Shown here: piece after piece, positions 17,166 to 26,785 of the stretch
Layout: the number at the start of each line of letters is the position of its first letter
Position numbering within the stretch: position 1 is the first letter of the stretch
DNA from: Eutrophomonas brisbanensis
Lineage (GTDB): Bacteria > Pseudomonadota > Gammaproteobacteria > Burkholderiales > Eutrophovitaceae
DNA length: 64,000 bases
Direction of reading: 5' to 3'
Assembly (NCBI GenBank): GCA_038141705.1
Contig: JAYQIQ010000004.1
Span: forward strand, 558,001-622,000
Made by a program: the position numbers and the translations under genes
The notes under the pieces: model-generated
Database searches by the model: none
Told to the model about the DNA's origin: nothing
The model's input: the letters and a program-made list of their open reading frames with translations, nothing else

Positions 17166-19796
17166 ATGTCCGCAAATCAGCATAAAACCACCTATCTCAA
17201 AGACTACACGCCACCAAAGTTTCGTATCCCGCAAGTTGCATTGTCATTTGTGTTGGGAGAATCCGGCACGATTGTGAAGTCAACACTTCTTGTTGAGCGA
17301 TCGGAAGACACCCCGGCGCACGAGCCAATTGTGCTCCAAGGTCAGGAACTGGAACTACTAGATGTTGCCATTGATGGCGTCGCGCTAAAGTCCAGTGACT
17401 ATCAAGTAGACGAGACGCATCTCACGGTTTCTTGTGACAAAGAAACTTTTACGCTGGAAATCTCGGTAAAAATATTTCCTGAAAAAAATACGAGCCTCAT
17501 GGGGTTCTACCAATCTAAACACGGGTTTTTCACCCAGTGTGAAGCGGAGGGTTTCCGAAAAATCACGTACTTCCAAGATCGACCCGATGTCTTATCGCGC
17601 TTTACGACGCGTATACAAGCGAAACGGGATCGCTTCCCCGTACTCCTCTCAAACCGAAACCTCATTGAGTCGGGTGCGCTCCACAAAGCCGAGCATTATG
17701 CGCTTTGGGAAGATCCGCACTTAAAACCCTGCTACTTGTTTGCGCTAGTCGCAGGCAACTTAAAAAATATTCGTGATACGTTCACGACGAAATCGGGAAG
17801 ACCCGTCAAACTCGAAATCTATGCCCCAGAAAAACAAATTGGGTACACCTCGTTTGCGATGGATGCACTCAAACGATCGATGCGCTGGGACGAGGAGCGA
17901 TTTGGGCTCGAAGTCGATCTTGATCAGTACATGGTAGTGGCCGTGGATGACTTCAACATGGGAGCGATGGAGAACAAGGGATTAAATATCTTCAATACCA
18001 AGTACGTGTTAGCCGATGCAAAAACTTCCACAGACCGCGATTTTATGTTGTTAGACCGTGTGGTGGCGCACGAGTACTTTCACAATTGGACTGGGAACCG
18101 TGTGACCTGTCGAGATTGGTTCCAACTCTCTTTGAAAGAAGGTTTGACCGTTTTTAGAGATCAGGAATACGGAGCGGACACGTATTCGCGAGCTGTGCAA
18201 CGTATTCAAGAAGTCAAAAACCTTCGCGCTATTCAATTCCCTGAAGATGCCGGCCCGATAGCACATGCCGTTAGGCCTGATTCTTACGTCGAAATCAATA
18301 ACTTCTACACTGCGACGATTTACGAAAAGGGCGCGGAGTTGGTTCGAATGATTCATACCATCATAGGTGAAGAGTCTTTTCAAAAAGGTATGAAAATCTA
18401 TTTTGAGCGCCATGACGGCTGCGCAGTCACAACTGAAGAGTTCGTTGCTGCGATGGAGAGCGCATCCAAAAAAGATCTCTCGCAATTTCGCAGATGGTAT
18501 ACGCAACCTGGTACGCCTAACATTCATGTATCCAGCCACTTTGATAAACAAAAAAAATATTTTTGTTTAACGTTCGAACAAAATTTCGGAGCCAAACGTT
18601 TTTCTGATAACCAGCCCTTGTATATTCCAATCTCGATTGCACTTTTCGATCAATCGGGGCGTGCCTTGCCCATCAAGACAAAAGAAACGCTAGAGCAGGC
18701 GAATAACGAAGCCCTGTTTGTACTCACTGAGCAAAAACAGTCCATTACGTTTGAAGGTATCGATGAACCTCCTGTACCTTCACTCTTACGGGGATTTTCC
18801 GCACCGGTAAATCTTAGCTACGACTACTCAGATGAGGAGCTCGCGACACTTTTCTTGGTAGACAACGACCCGTTTAATCGCTGGGAAGCCGGCCAACGCT
18901 TGCAAACAAGAATTATCTTAAGAAATGTCGAGGCACTGCGAACCGGAGCGAATATCTCGATCCCTGATCAGCTAACGGCGAGCTTCGCTGCCCTACTTCG
19001 TGATCACCAATCCGATCCAGCTTTTATTGCGGAAGCCCTCTCGACTCCAACCGAAGCCTATTTGGCAGAGCAATTAGAAGAGGTCGATCCTGAATACTTG
19101 TACCAGGCGCGTGCAGCATTAAGACAAGAAACTGCGCGAGCCCTCGAGAAAGAGCTTCTCGCGATCTGCGATAAAACTGAGGATACAGAAAGTTACTCCC
19201 CAGCGCATCATCAAGCTGGTCAGCGGGCGCTTAAAAATACGTGCCTTGCTTATTTAATGGAATTGGAAACCGATACATACTCCGATCGTTGCTACTCGCA
19301 AATGTTAGAGGCAACCAATATGACGGATCAGTTTACGGCTTACCAGCTGCTGGTTTCCCGCGACAACCCCAAGAGAGACGAGGCGATTCATTTCTTTTAT
19401 GAGACTTGGAAAGAAGAACCACTGGTTGTAGACAAATGGTTATCCGCGCAAGCAACCGCGAGCCACGCTGACACCCCAAACATCGTGAAAGCATTAAAGA
19501 AGCACGAAGCGTTTGATATCAGAAATCCCAACAAAGTCTATTCACTCATCCGCGCCTTTGGCGCGAACCACAGACATTTTCACAGCGCATCCGGTGATGG
19601 ATATCGACTGATTGCGGATACCATTATCGAGTTAGATGCGCTGAACCCACAAGTGGCAGCGCGCGTTGCGCGTTCGTTCGATCGCTGGAAAAAATTCGAT
19701 CAAGACCACCAACGAATCGCGCGAGCCGAACTGGAGCGTATCAAAGAAACCCCAAACTTTCTTCTGATACATTTGAGGTCGTTAGCAAAGCATTAA
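17166..19796 (+). CDS. pepN: Aminopeptidase N (M1 family)
   Basis: 876 residues. Zinc metallopeptidase that removes N-terminal residues from peptides in the cytoplasm. Substrate-anchor motif GAMENKGL, zinc motif VAHEYFHNWTG (HEYFH) with the third ligand Glu in SLKEGLTVF, and the gammaproteobacterial/betaproteobacterial PepN-specific C-terminal domain (DUF3458, helical repeats to KETPNFLLIHLRSLAKH). Start chosen at ATG 17166 (MSANQHKTTYLKDY), since MKSTM upstream has no extra support. Intact across 2.6 kb, unlike many neighbours. Stands alone between a small hypothetical and an arsC-like gene. Confidence 0.95.
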   Translation: MSANQHKTTYLKDYTPPKFRIPQVALSFVLGESGTIVKSTLLVERSEDTPAHEPIVLQGQELELLDVAIDGVALKSSDYQVDETHLTVSCDKETFTLEISVKIFPEKNTSLMGFYQSKHGFFTQCEAEGFRKITYFQDRPDVLSRFTTRIQAKRDRFPVLLSNRNLIESGALHKAEHYALWEDPHLKPCYLFALVAGNLKNIRDTFTTKSGRPVKLEIYAPEKQIGYTSFAMDALKRSMRWDEERFGLEVDLDQYMVVAVDDFNMGAMENKGLNIFNTKYVLADAKTSTDRDFMLLDRVVAHEYFHNWTGNRVTCRDWFQLSLKEGLTVFRDQEYGADTYSRAVQRIQEVKNLRAIQFPEDAGPIAHAVRPDSYVEINNFYTATIYEKGAELVRMIHTIIGEESFQKGMKIYFERHDGCAVTTEEFVAAMESASKKDLSQFRRWYTQPGTPNIHVSSHFDKQKKYFCLTFEQNFGAKRFSDNQPLYIPISIALFDQSGRALPIKTKETLEQANNEALFVLTEQKQSITFEGIDEPPVPSLLRGFSAPVNLSYDYSDEELATLFLVDNDPFNRWEAGQRLQTRIILRNVEALRTGANISIPDQLTASFAALLRDHQSDPAFIAEALSTPTEAYLAEQLEEVDPEYLYQARAALRQETARALEKELLAICDKTEDTESYSPAHHQAGQRALKNTCLAYLMELETDTYSDRCYSQMLEATNMTDQFTAYQLLVSRDNPKRDEAIHFFYETWKEEPLVVDKWLSAQATASHADTPNIVKALKKHEAFDIRNPNKVYSLIRAFGANHRHFHSASGDGYRLIADTIIELDALNPQVAARVARSFDRWKKFDQDHQRIARAELERIKETPNFLLIHLRSLAKH

Positions 19797-19824
19797 CCGC
19801 GGCTTAGTTAGGAGGAACTCATTC

Positions 19825-20181
19825 ATGAGTAAAGAGAACGTGAAGATTTATCACAATCCAAGATGCAGCAAGAGTAGGAATACACTGGCAATTCTCGAAG
19901 AGAAAGGGGTCAACTTCGAGGTTATCGAGTATCTCAATACCCCACTCGATCAAAAAAAAATCCAATCCTTGTGTAAAAAATTAAATATCACCCCAGAAGC
20001 ACTCATTCGAAAAGGCGAAGCGATCTTTAAAGAAAACTACGCAGGAAAAACCTTTACTGAGTCCGGATGGATCGATCTCATGGTGAAGCATCCGATTTTA
20101 ATCGAGCGGCCGATTGTCGAAAATGGCGCGAAAACCGCCATCGGAAGACCCCCAGAAAATATCCTCGCTATTCTTGATTAG
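19825..20181 (+). CDS. ArsC-family (arsenate reductase / YfgD-like) protein
   Basis: 118 residues, glutaredoxin-like fold. N-terminal IYHNPRCSKSRNTLAILEEKG carries the redox Cys of ArsC-type enzymes; WIDLMVKHPILIERPIV and AIGRPPENI are the conserved C-terminal blocks with the family Arg. A strong TAGGAGGAA Shine-Dalgarno precedes the ATG. No other ars genes are present, so the YfgD/ArsC-related group of unknown physiological role is more likely than dedicated arsenic resistance. Its stop overlaps the stop of the convergent hemerythrin gene by 4 bases. Confidence 0.88.
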   Translation: MSKENVKIYHNPRCSKSRNTLAILEEKGVNFEVIEYLNTPLDQKKIQSLCKKLNITPEALIRKGEAIFKENYAGKTFTESGWIDLMVKHPILIERPIVENGAKTAIGRPPENILAILD

Positions 20182-20582
20182 TGACGCGTTGGGGCGTACC
20201 CGTGCTCTTTCATATACATGGAGAGCACGGTATCCATGCTGGCTACATGTTTTTCAAACCACTGTGCCACGGCTCTTGCAAGAATTTCTCCGAATCCCGT
20301 ATCGCCATTTTCGACGCGTTTTCGGACCTCTCTACAGATTTCAAGAACGCTATTGTGCTCATCAACATGGCATGAAGTCGGAGGAAATTCGAGCGCTTCC
20401 ATCCAGCGCAATTCCTGACCAAAATGCGACTCGGTGTGGGCGATAAATTCATCGAGAAGAGCTAAGAGCTCCTCGCCCTCGAGTGAACCCATACGATTCA
20501 AATACTCAACGAACTCGCGATGCGTTGCGTCCATGACGCCATCATCAATCACCAAATGCTCTGACCAATTGAGAATACTCAT
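20178..20582 (-). CDS. Bacteriohemerythrin-like protein
   Basis: 134 residues from ATG 20582. Non-heme di-iron O2-binding four-helix bundle. Ligand pattern is visible: WSEHLVIDDGVMDATHREF (H), FIAHTESHFGQE (HxxxxxE/H), CHVDEHNSVL (HxxxH), WFEKHVASMD (H-D). These match hemerythrin motifs. Usually binds O2 for sensing, storage or delivery to oxygenases. It is 28 bases downstream of the 2-oxoacid oxidoreductase beta gene on the same strand, and oxygen protection of that Fe-S enzyme is a reasonable inference. Confidence 0.85.
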   Translation of the reverse strand: MSILNWSEHLVIDDGVMDATHREFVEYLNRMGSLEGEELLALLDEFIAHTESHFGQELRWMEALEFPPTSCHVDEHNSVLEICREVRKRVENGDTGFGEILARAVAQWFEKHVASMDTVLSMYMKEHGYAPTRH

Positions 20583-20610
20583 ACGAACGACCAACCTTAG
20601 AAACTTACAA

Positions 20611-21664
20611 TCAACGTCTCGCGGCGTTGAATTTGTCGATCGCAGACTTGCCTGGACAGAGTTCTTTTTTCCCGAGCGAATTAAGAGGCGCTGACACCGT
20701 TCCGAGCGTGTCATGTAAATCGGGACTTTCTGGGTCGACGTGTAAAACCCCAGTGACGATATCACCAGCAGCCTTCGACTTTTGTAAAAAGTGCATCGCA
20801 GCTACTCGGTCATGCACGTCATAATCTTCAGAAATTTTTCTAAGGCGCAGTACCGTCCCGTCGTGTTGTTTGATCTCTTGTACTGACCCAGGCGCATAAT
20901 CTGCCGTAATTTCATCGCGAGGCGTCATCACATCCAAAAAATTAACCGCTTCATTGTGCTCCCGGACGTAATCAAAACCCTTCGTGGAACCACTATGATT
21001 ATTAAAAGCGATACACGGTGAGATACAGTCAATAAACGCAGCTCCCCGATGAGAGATGGCCCCTTTAATCAGTGGCACCAGTTGCGACTTGTCTCCAGAA
21101 AATCCTCTGGCAACATACGTTGCACCAAGCTCGATGGCGAGCATCACCAAATCGATCGACGCACTGTGATTTTCTGCGCCCTTTTTACTTTTGGATCCTC
21201 GATCGGCGGTTGCAGAGAATTGACCCTTGGTTAATCCATACACGCCATTATTTTCTACGATGTAAACCATGTTTACCCCGCGACGAAGGATGTGCGCAAA
21301 TTGTCCGAGACCAATAGAGGCCGAATCTCCATCTCCGGAAACTCCGAGGTAGATTAAATCGCGATTGGCCAAGTTCGCACCGGTTAACACCGATGGCATA
21401 CGACCATGAACACTATTAAACCCATGCGCATTGCCCAAGAAGTACGTCGGGGTTTTAGAAGAACATCCTATTCCCGAGAGTTTGGCAACGCGATGGGGGT
21501 AATTCCAATTCATAACATGCCTGGATAATCGCAGCACTGATTGAATCATGGCCACAGCCTGCACACAGCGTTGACACCGCACCCTCATAATCTCGACGCG
21601 TAAAACCATGCTTATTTCGTTCAAGCTCAGGGTGGCGTAATTTTGGCTTTGCGATAAACGTCAT
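20611..21664 (-). CDS. korB: 2-oxoacid:acceptor oxidoreductase beta subunit (KorB-like), one frameshift
   Basis: ThDP-binding beta subunit, about 350 residues after correction. Domain marks: TLCAGCGHDSISAAI (Fe-S/ThDP Cys), SGIGCSSKTPTYFL, SVHGRMPSVLTGAN, GVSGDGDSASIG (ThDP GDG), VENNGVYGLTKGQFSAT. The frame changes in a C5 run at about 21505-21512 (ELELP-PSRC becomes ELELPHRVAKLSG), a one-base insertion. Last gene of korC-korA-korB; 3 bases follow the alpha stop. Oxidises 2-oxoglutarate (or related 2-oxoacid) with CoA to acyl-CoA and CO2; gene symbol is by analogy with Thauera/Azoarcus korAB. Confidence 0.8.
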
Positions 21665-21666
21665 GG

Positions 21667-23485
21667 TTAGCTCTTTTGAGAAATAGATTTTCGTTTTTGG
21701 GAAGGCTTCAACGCATCAAGACTTTGCGTGATTTCTGATCTGATAAAGCGCGCCGTAATGGGGCTACCGTTATAGTGCAAGATCGACGTGATCCGGTTCG
21801 GGTCAATATTACATTCAGAAACTAGGAGTGCCTTCATCTGCGCATCTCGATTTTGCTCAACCAAAAACACCCGATCATACGAATCGATAAATTCGGAAAC
21901 TTCATCCCCAAACGGGAAAGCGCGAATGCGCATCGAATCGAGCGATACACCATCTTCGTCTAAATACTGCAAAGCTTCCTTCATCGCAGGTTCAGTCGAG
22001 CCGTAATAAATTACCCCAATCGGCGCCTTGGTCTTTCCCTCTTCGATGATTGCCGCTGGTAACTGTGTTCTTAATTGCTCGAACTTCCTTTGTAGTCGTT
22101 GCATATTGTCTTGGTAGTCCACACCCGACTCGCTGTACTTTGCGTATCGATCTCGGCTCGTGCCTCGGGTAAAGAACGCACCCTTGCTCGGATGGGTTCC
22201 AGGTAGTGTTCGATACGGAACCCCATCTCCATCCACGTCGAGATACCGACCGAATTGCGCGAGCTCATCCAAACTTTCTTTACTAAGGATCTTTCCTCGA
22301 TCGTAGGTGATCTCATCGTTCCACTCCAGTGGATCGGTGAGGTGATCATTCATCCCGATATCAAGGTCCGACATAACGAGCACTGGCGTTTGGAATTTTT
22401 CCGCATAGTCAAACGCTAGGTAGCCAAAATCAAAACACTCTTTTGGATCGGAAGGAATCAGCAGTATCTGCTTCGTATCTCCGTGTGACGCATACGCACA
22501 AGAGAGAATATCGGATTGCTGAGTGCGCGTTGGCATCCCAGTCGAAGGCCCCCCTCTTTGCACATCAAAGATGACTGCAGGGATTTCTGCAAAATACGCG
22601 AGGCCAATAAATTCCTGCATCAAAGAAATTCCCGGCCCTGAGGTACAGGTAAATGCGCGCGCGCCATTCCAAGAAGCGCCAATCACCATACCGATTGAAG
22701 CCAACTCGTCCTCAGCCTGAATACTTGCAAAACTATTTCGACCGGTGTCATGGTCATGACGATAGGTCTTACAAAATTTTTCATAGGATTCAGCAAGACT
22801 AGAAGGATGGCGTGATGGGATACCACGCAGCCACGGTCGCCCCGCCGTATACACACCCAAGAGCGGCGGCTGAGTTACCATCCATAAAAATCTTGCTACC
22901 CACCGCACTCGATCGCTTTACCCGAAAACCAATCGGACAATCGAAGTGTTCGGCAGCGTAATCCATCCCAAAATGTAGCGCTTGGACGTTCGGAGAAACG
23001 AGGGCTTCTTTGCTAGAAAACTGCTCCTGAATCAGGCGTTCCACTTCAGCAATATCAATAGCCAACAAACTCGATAGCGCTCCGAGGTACACCATGTTTC
23101 GGAATAGCTGACGTTGTCTCGGATCTTTAAACTCGCGATTACAAATATCCGTTATGGGAATACCAATAACCGTAATATCCGTTCTAAATTTAGAAGCTGG
23201 AACCGGGCGCGATGAGTCATAAATCAAATATCCACCAGACTCAATATCCAATTGATCTTGATTCCACGACTGCGCATTCATCGCAACCATGATATCGACC
23301 CCACCGCGAGAACCGAGGTGACCCTTCTCGGAAACCCGGACTTCGTACCAGGTGGGAAGCCCCTGAATATTCGATGGGAATATATTGCGCGCACTAACAG
23401 GCACTCCCATTCGAAGAATACTTCTTGCAAACAGTTTATTCGCAGACGCAGAACCCGATCCGTTTACGTTCGCAAACTTGATCAC
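21667..23485 (-). CDS. korA: 2-oxoacid:acceptor oxidoreductase alpha/gamma fusion subunit (KorA-like), one frameshift
   Basis: About 605 residues after correction. N-terminal gamma domain starts IKFANVNGSGSASANKLFARSI with GVPVSARNIFPSNIQGLPTWYEVRVSEKG; then the alpha domain with GNSAAALGCVYGGATVAAWYPITPS, FASIQAEDELASIGMVIGASWNGARAFTCTSGPGISLM and RGGPSTGMPTRTQQSD. The split at 22798-22803 (PITPS-F-stop becomes PITPSSSLAESYEK) is one extra C. Start GTG 23485 (MIKFANVNG) gives the family-typical N-terminus; GTG 23512 is an alternative. Sits between korC (9-base gap) and korB (2-base gap). Confidence 0.8.
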
Positions 23486-23493
23486 AAAATTGT

Positions 23494-25302
23494 TTATTTT
23501 GCGTTCTGGCACGCAGCACCTGCTTTGGCAGTTTGAAGGTAAAACTTTCTCATATCCCAAGCTCCGGTCGGGCATCGCTCAGCACACAACCCGCAATGCA
23601 AACAAACGTCCTCGTCTTTAAACATGACCCTTCCGGTTTTCAAAGCCGAGCTAACATACAAGTCCTGAGTGGTATTTGTCGACTTCGCTGTCAAACGTTC
23701 CCGCACCGCTTTCTCAGGGCCATTTTCAGTGAAGGTAATGCAATCCATCGGACAAATATCGGTGCAGGCATCACACTCAATACACAGCGGCGAAGTAAAC
23801 ACCGTCTGTACATCACAGTTCAAACAGCGCTGGGCCTCACTCATTGCCAATTTAAAGTCAAAGCCAACCTCAACCTCGACTTTGATATCTTTCAACGCGA
23901 TCTTTTGATCAACCAATGGGACCTTGTTTCTCAGATCATTCGAGATGTCATTGTCATAGGTCCACTCGTGGATACCCATTTTTTGACTGGTGAGATTCAC
24001 GTCCGGTGACGGGCGATCAGAAACCGAACCACCAGAACAAAGTCTGTCAATGGATATTGCCGCCTCATGCCCGTGCGCGACCGCCCAAATAATATTCTTC
24101 GGACCAAACGCAGCATCGCCTCCAAAAAATACTTTCTTGTTCGTGCTCTGGAAAGTCGTTGGATTCAATTTCGGTAACCCGCTATCCAAAAACTTTACCC
24201 CGCAGTCACTCTCGATCCACGGAAATGCATTCTCTTGCCCTATTGCAACGAGGACTTCATCACAGGGAATCACCTCAGGAGCATCTCCTGTTGGAACTAA
24301 ACGCCTTTTCCCTTTTTCGTCATAACGGACTTCAACGATTTCAAATTCAACGCCCTTGAGCTTACCTTTGTCATGTAAAAAACGTTTGGGTACCCGGTAA
24401 TTCAGGATTGGGATCCCCTCATGAATCGCATCTTCTTTCTCCCAGGGGCTTGCCTTCATTTCCTCAAAGCCACTGCGAACGACGACCGTGACCTCTTTGC
24501 CCCCGAGTCTTCTCGCGGTGCGGCAGCAATCCATCGCGGTGTTACCACCGCCCAACACCACCACGCGTTTGGAAATTTTTGACACGTGTCCAAACGACAC
24601 GGAAGAGAGCCAATCGATACCAATATGGATATGCTTCGCGGCTTCCGCTCTTCCTTCGATTTGTATGTCCCGACCTCTAGGAGCTCCAGCTCCCACGAAG
24701 ACCGCATCAAAGTCCTCTTCGAGCAAAGCTTGAAGGCTATCTATTCGTACTCCATTTTTGATTTCAACTCCAAGCCCCTCGATGTAGCCGACTTCTTCAT
24801 CGATGACTGACTCAGGCAGCCTGAATCTCGGGATTTGGCTGCGAATCATTCCAGCAGATTTTTTATCCTGATCAAATATCACGACCTCGTATCCGATCAA
24901 CGACAGATCTCGCGCGACCGTCAAAGAAGAGTGACCCGCCCCAATACACGCTATTTTCTTTCCATTGGTTTTTTCAGGCGCACTCGGTAGCAATCTTTCG
25001 AAATTGGTCTTGTTGTCTGCAGCCACGCGCTTGAGACGACAAATCGCAACGGGCTCAGGTTTCTCAGCATTTTTCTCTTCCACGCGCCCGCGTCTGCATG
25101 CAGGTTCACACGGACGATCACAAGTCCGCCCGAGCACTCCAGGGAAGACGTTCGATACCCAATTGATGGAATAGGCCTCGTCGAATTTTCCTGCGGCTAT
25201 CAGGCGAATGTATTCTGGGACAGGGGTGTGAGCTGGGCATGCCCACTGGCAATCAACTACTTTATGAAAATAGTCTGGTGACGCGATATCTGTAGGCTTC
25301 AA
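23494..25302 (-). CDS. korC: KorC-like FAD/Fe-S NAD(P) oxidoreductase (GltD-type)
   Basis: 602 residues, about 66 kDa. N-terminal Fe-S binding domain (CQWACPAHTPVPEYIRLI, GRTCDRPCEPACRRG) as in glutamate-synthase small subunits; FAD motif IACIGAGHSSLTVARDL; NAD(P) motif VVVLGGGNTAMDCCRTARRLG; FAD-binding GGDAAFG. The C-terminus adds ferredoxin-type 4Fe-4S sets (CIECDACTDICPMDC and CLHCGLCAERCP). In Azoarcus, a KorC of this type and size passes electrons between the KorAB ferredoxin-type enzyme and NAD; the same role is inferred here from co-occurrence. First gene of the operon. Confidence 0.87.
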   Translation of the reverse strand: MKPTDIASPDYFHKVVDCQWACPAHTPVPEYIRLIAAGKFDEAYSINWVSNVFPGVLGRTCDRPCEPACRRGRVEEKNAEKPEPVAICRLKRVAADNKTNFERLLPSAPEKTNGKKIACIGAGHSSLTVARDLSLIGYEVVIFDQDKKSAGMIRSQIPRFRLPESVIDEEVGYIEGLGVEIKNGVRIDSLQALLEEDFDAVFVGAGAPRGRDIQIEGRAEAAKHIHIGIDWLSSVSFGHVSKISKRVVVLGGGNTAMDCCRTARRLGGKEVTVVVRSGFEEMKASPWEKEDAIHEGIPILNYRVPKRFLHDKGKLKGVEFEIVEVRYDEKGKRRLVPTGDAPEVIPCDEVLVAIGQENAFPWIESDCGVKFLDSGLPKLNPTTFQSTNKKVFFGGDAAFGPKNIIWAVAHGHEAAISIDRLCSGGSVSDRPSPDVNLTSQKMGIHEWTYDNDISNDLRNKVPLVDQKIALKDIKVEVEVGFDFKLAMSEAQRCLNCDVQTVFTSPLCIECDACTDICPMDCITFTENGPEKAVRERLTAKSTNTTQDLYVSSALKTGRVMFKDEDVCLHCGLCAERCPTGAWDMRKFYLQTAKAGAACQNAK

Positions 25303-25340
25303 CTATCCCCCTTGTAGAAGAGAACCCATTCAATCCAGCA

Positions 25341-25357
25341 TCTCACTATACGTGAGA
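25341..25357. promoter_or_regulatory. Inverted repeat upstream of korC
   Basis: TCTCAC-TATAC-GTGAGA, perfect 6-base arms with a 5-base spacer, 39 bases upstream of the korC start (25302). Position suggests an operator for the kor operon. The rest of the 25303-25463 gap is AT-rich and shows no gene. Confidence 0.4.
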
Positions 25358-25463
25358 CACCTCTAGTACCCAGAGTCTAGAACGATATTCCTCGCGATGG
25401 AAGTAAATTGATGAAATTTATGAGAAAAAGTATCTTCAAAACCACTTCAATCAAATTAAAAAC

Positions 25464-26696
25464 TTAATCGAATACGTGAGAGATCAGCCCATCCGCGAGC
25501 TTCGGTTCAAACCAAGTGGATTTAGGAGGCATGATACCGCCTCGATCCGCAACCGCCATCAGTTCTTCCATCTGAGTGGGGTAGAGCGAAAACGCACAAG
25601 CCATTTCACCACTATCGACTCGCGCCACTAAACCAGCTGTTCCACGAATACCGCCGACAAAATCAATACGCTTGTCCTTACGAAGGTCTTTGATGTCGAG
25701 AATTGGCCCCAGTACCCAGTTAGAAAGAATACTTACATCCAAAGATTCAATAGGGTCAGTAAGCTTCGCTTGCCCCAAGAAACGGAGTTGATACCAGCCT
25801 CCATCAAGATACATCCCAAAACTACCCTTCTCCGATGGGGTGACTGGACTCGGCACCGTTTTCACAGAGAAATTCTTACTGAGTTCACTGATAAATTGAT
25901 CTTTGCTCAGTCCGTTTAAGTCGGCCACTACTCGGTTATACGGGAGAATCTTCATATCACTATGCGAATATGCGACCGACAAAAAGTAGTCGCTACCGTC
26001 ATCCAGAGCTGTGCCTTTCTCGCGACGCATTTTGCTCACGCGAGAAGCCGCGGCAGAACGATGGTGACCATCTGCGATATAAAAACTGTCTATATTTTCC
26101 AGTAAGCCCGATAGATTCTGCACCTCTATTGGGTCTGACACCTTCCAAATTTGATGCCTCACGCTTTGATCCGTGGTGATATCAATGTCCGCGTCAAGCT
26201 GGGTAATTTTCGATAAATAATCTTTCACATCGGCTCTGTCTCGAAAAGCGAGCAGCACAGGACCAGTCTGAGCCGAAAGGACATCGATTTGACGGACCCG
26301 ATCATCCTCTTTATCGGGTCGGGTGAATTCATGACGTTTGATATTGCCTCCGTCGTACCCATCGACCGAGGCAATGAGTGCAATACCCGTTTGAGATGCA
26401 AATTCGTTACTCAAGCGATAGATGTAGTAAGAATTTTCCGCGTCTCTCTTAAGAATCCCCTCTGAAACCATCCGATCGAAGTTGATTTTTGACCTCGCAT
26501 ACACTGCCGCCGAATACTGGTCAGCTCCCTCTGGCAGATCAACCTCCGCTCTAGAGACATGCAAAAAACTGTTTTCTTTTCCCTCTACCATCGCCCGAGC
26601 CTCAGCCGCCGACATCACATCATACGGAGGGGCGGCGACTTGAGAGGCATATTCTGGAGAGGGACATAAACCTCGAAAAGGACGCGTTAGGGACAT
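25464..26696 (-). CDS. DUF1015 family protein
   Basis: 410 residues, normal for the family. Conserved blocks: RPFRGLCPSPEYASQVAAPPYDVMSAAEAR at the start, FLHVSRAEVDLP, YYIYRL, YDGGNIKRHEFTRPDKEDDRVRQ, ADGHHRSAAASR, YFLSVAYSHSDMKILPYNRVV. The family is often next to serine/phosphoglycerate metabolism genes, but no function is established. In this window it stands between korC and the SWIB protein on the minus strand. No membrane or signal features. Confidence 0.9.
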   Translation of the reverse strand: MSLTRPFRGLCPSPEYASQVAAPPYDVMSAAEARAMVEGKENSFLHVSRAEVDLPEGADQYSAAVYARSKINFDRMVSEGILKRDAENSYYIYRLSNEFASQTGIALIASVDGYDGGNIKRHEFTRPDKEDDRVRQIDVLSAQTGPVLLAFRDRADVKDYLSKITQLDADIDITTDQSVRHQIWKVSDPIEVQNLSGLLENIDSFYIADGHHRSAAASRVSKMRREKGTALDDGSDYFLSVAYSHSDMKILPYNRVVADLNGLSKDQFISELSKNFSVKTVPSPVTPSEKGSFGMYLDGGWYQLRFLGQAKLTDPIESLDVSILSNWVLGPILDIKDLRKDKRIDFVGGIRGTAGLVARVDSGEMACAFSLYPTQMEELMAVADRGGIMPPKSTWFEPKLADGLISHVFD

Positions 26697-26734
26697 CGAT
26701 ACTTCACTTTTAGGATTATGGATAGTGCAGAAAA

Positions 26735-26768
26735 TAAAAAAGGCGCCCCGACCTTAAATCGAGACGCC
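26735..26768 (-). terminator. Rho-independent terminator of the SWIB gene
   Basis: On the minus strand GCGTCTCGA (26760-26768) pairs with TCGGGGCGC (26744-26752) with two G-U pairs, around a 7-base loop, followed by CTTTTTTATTTT. It lies 17 bases after the SWIB stop. Transcription of the DUF1015 gene must then start between here and 26697. Confidence 0.8.
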
Positions 26769-26785
26769 CCGCGAACAGTTGAAGC

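Noticed and set aside
19825..20181. Arsenic-resistance operon
   Set aside because: Only the ArsC-like gene is present, without arsB, arsH or an ArsR-type regulator.
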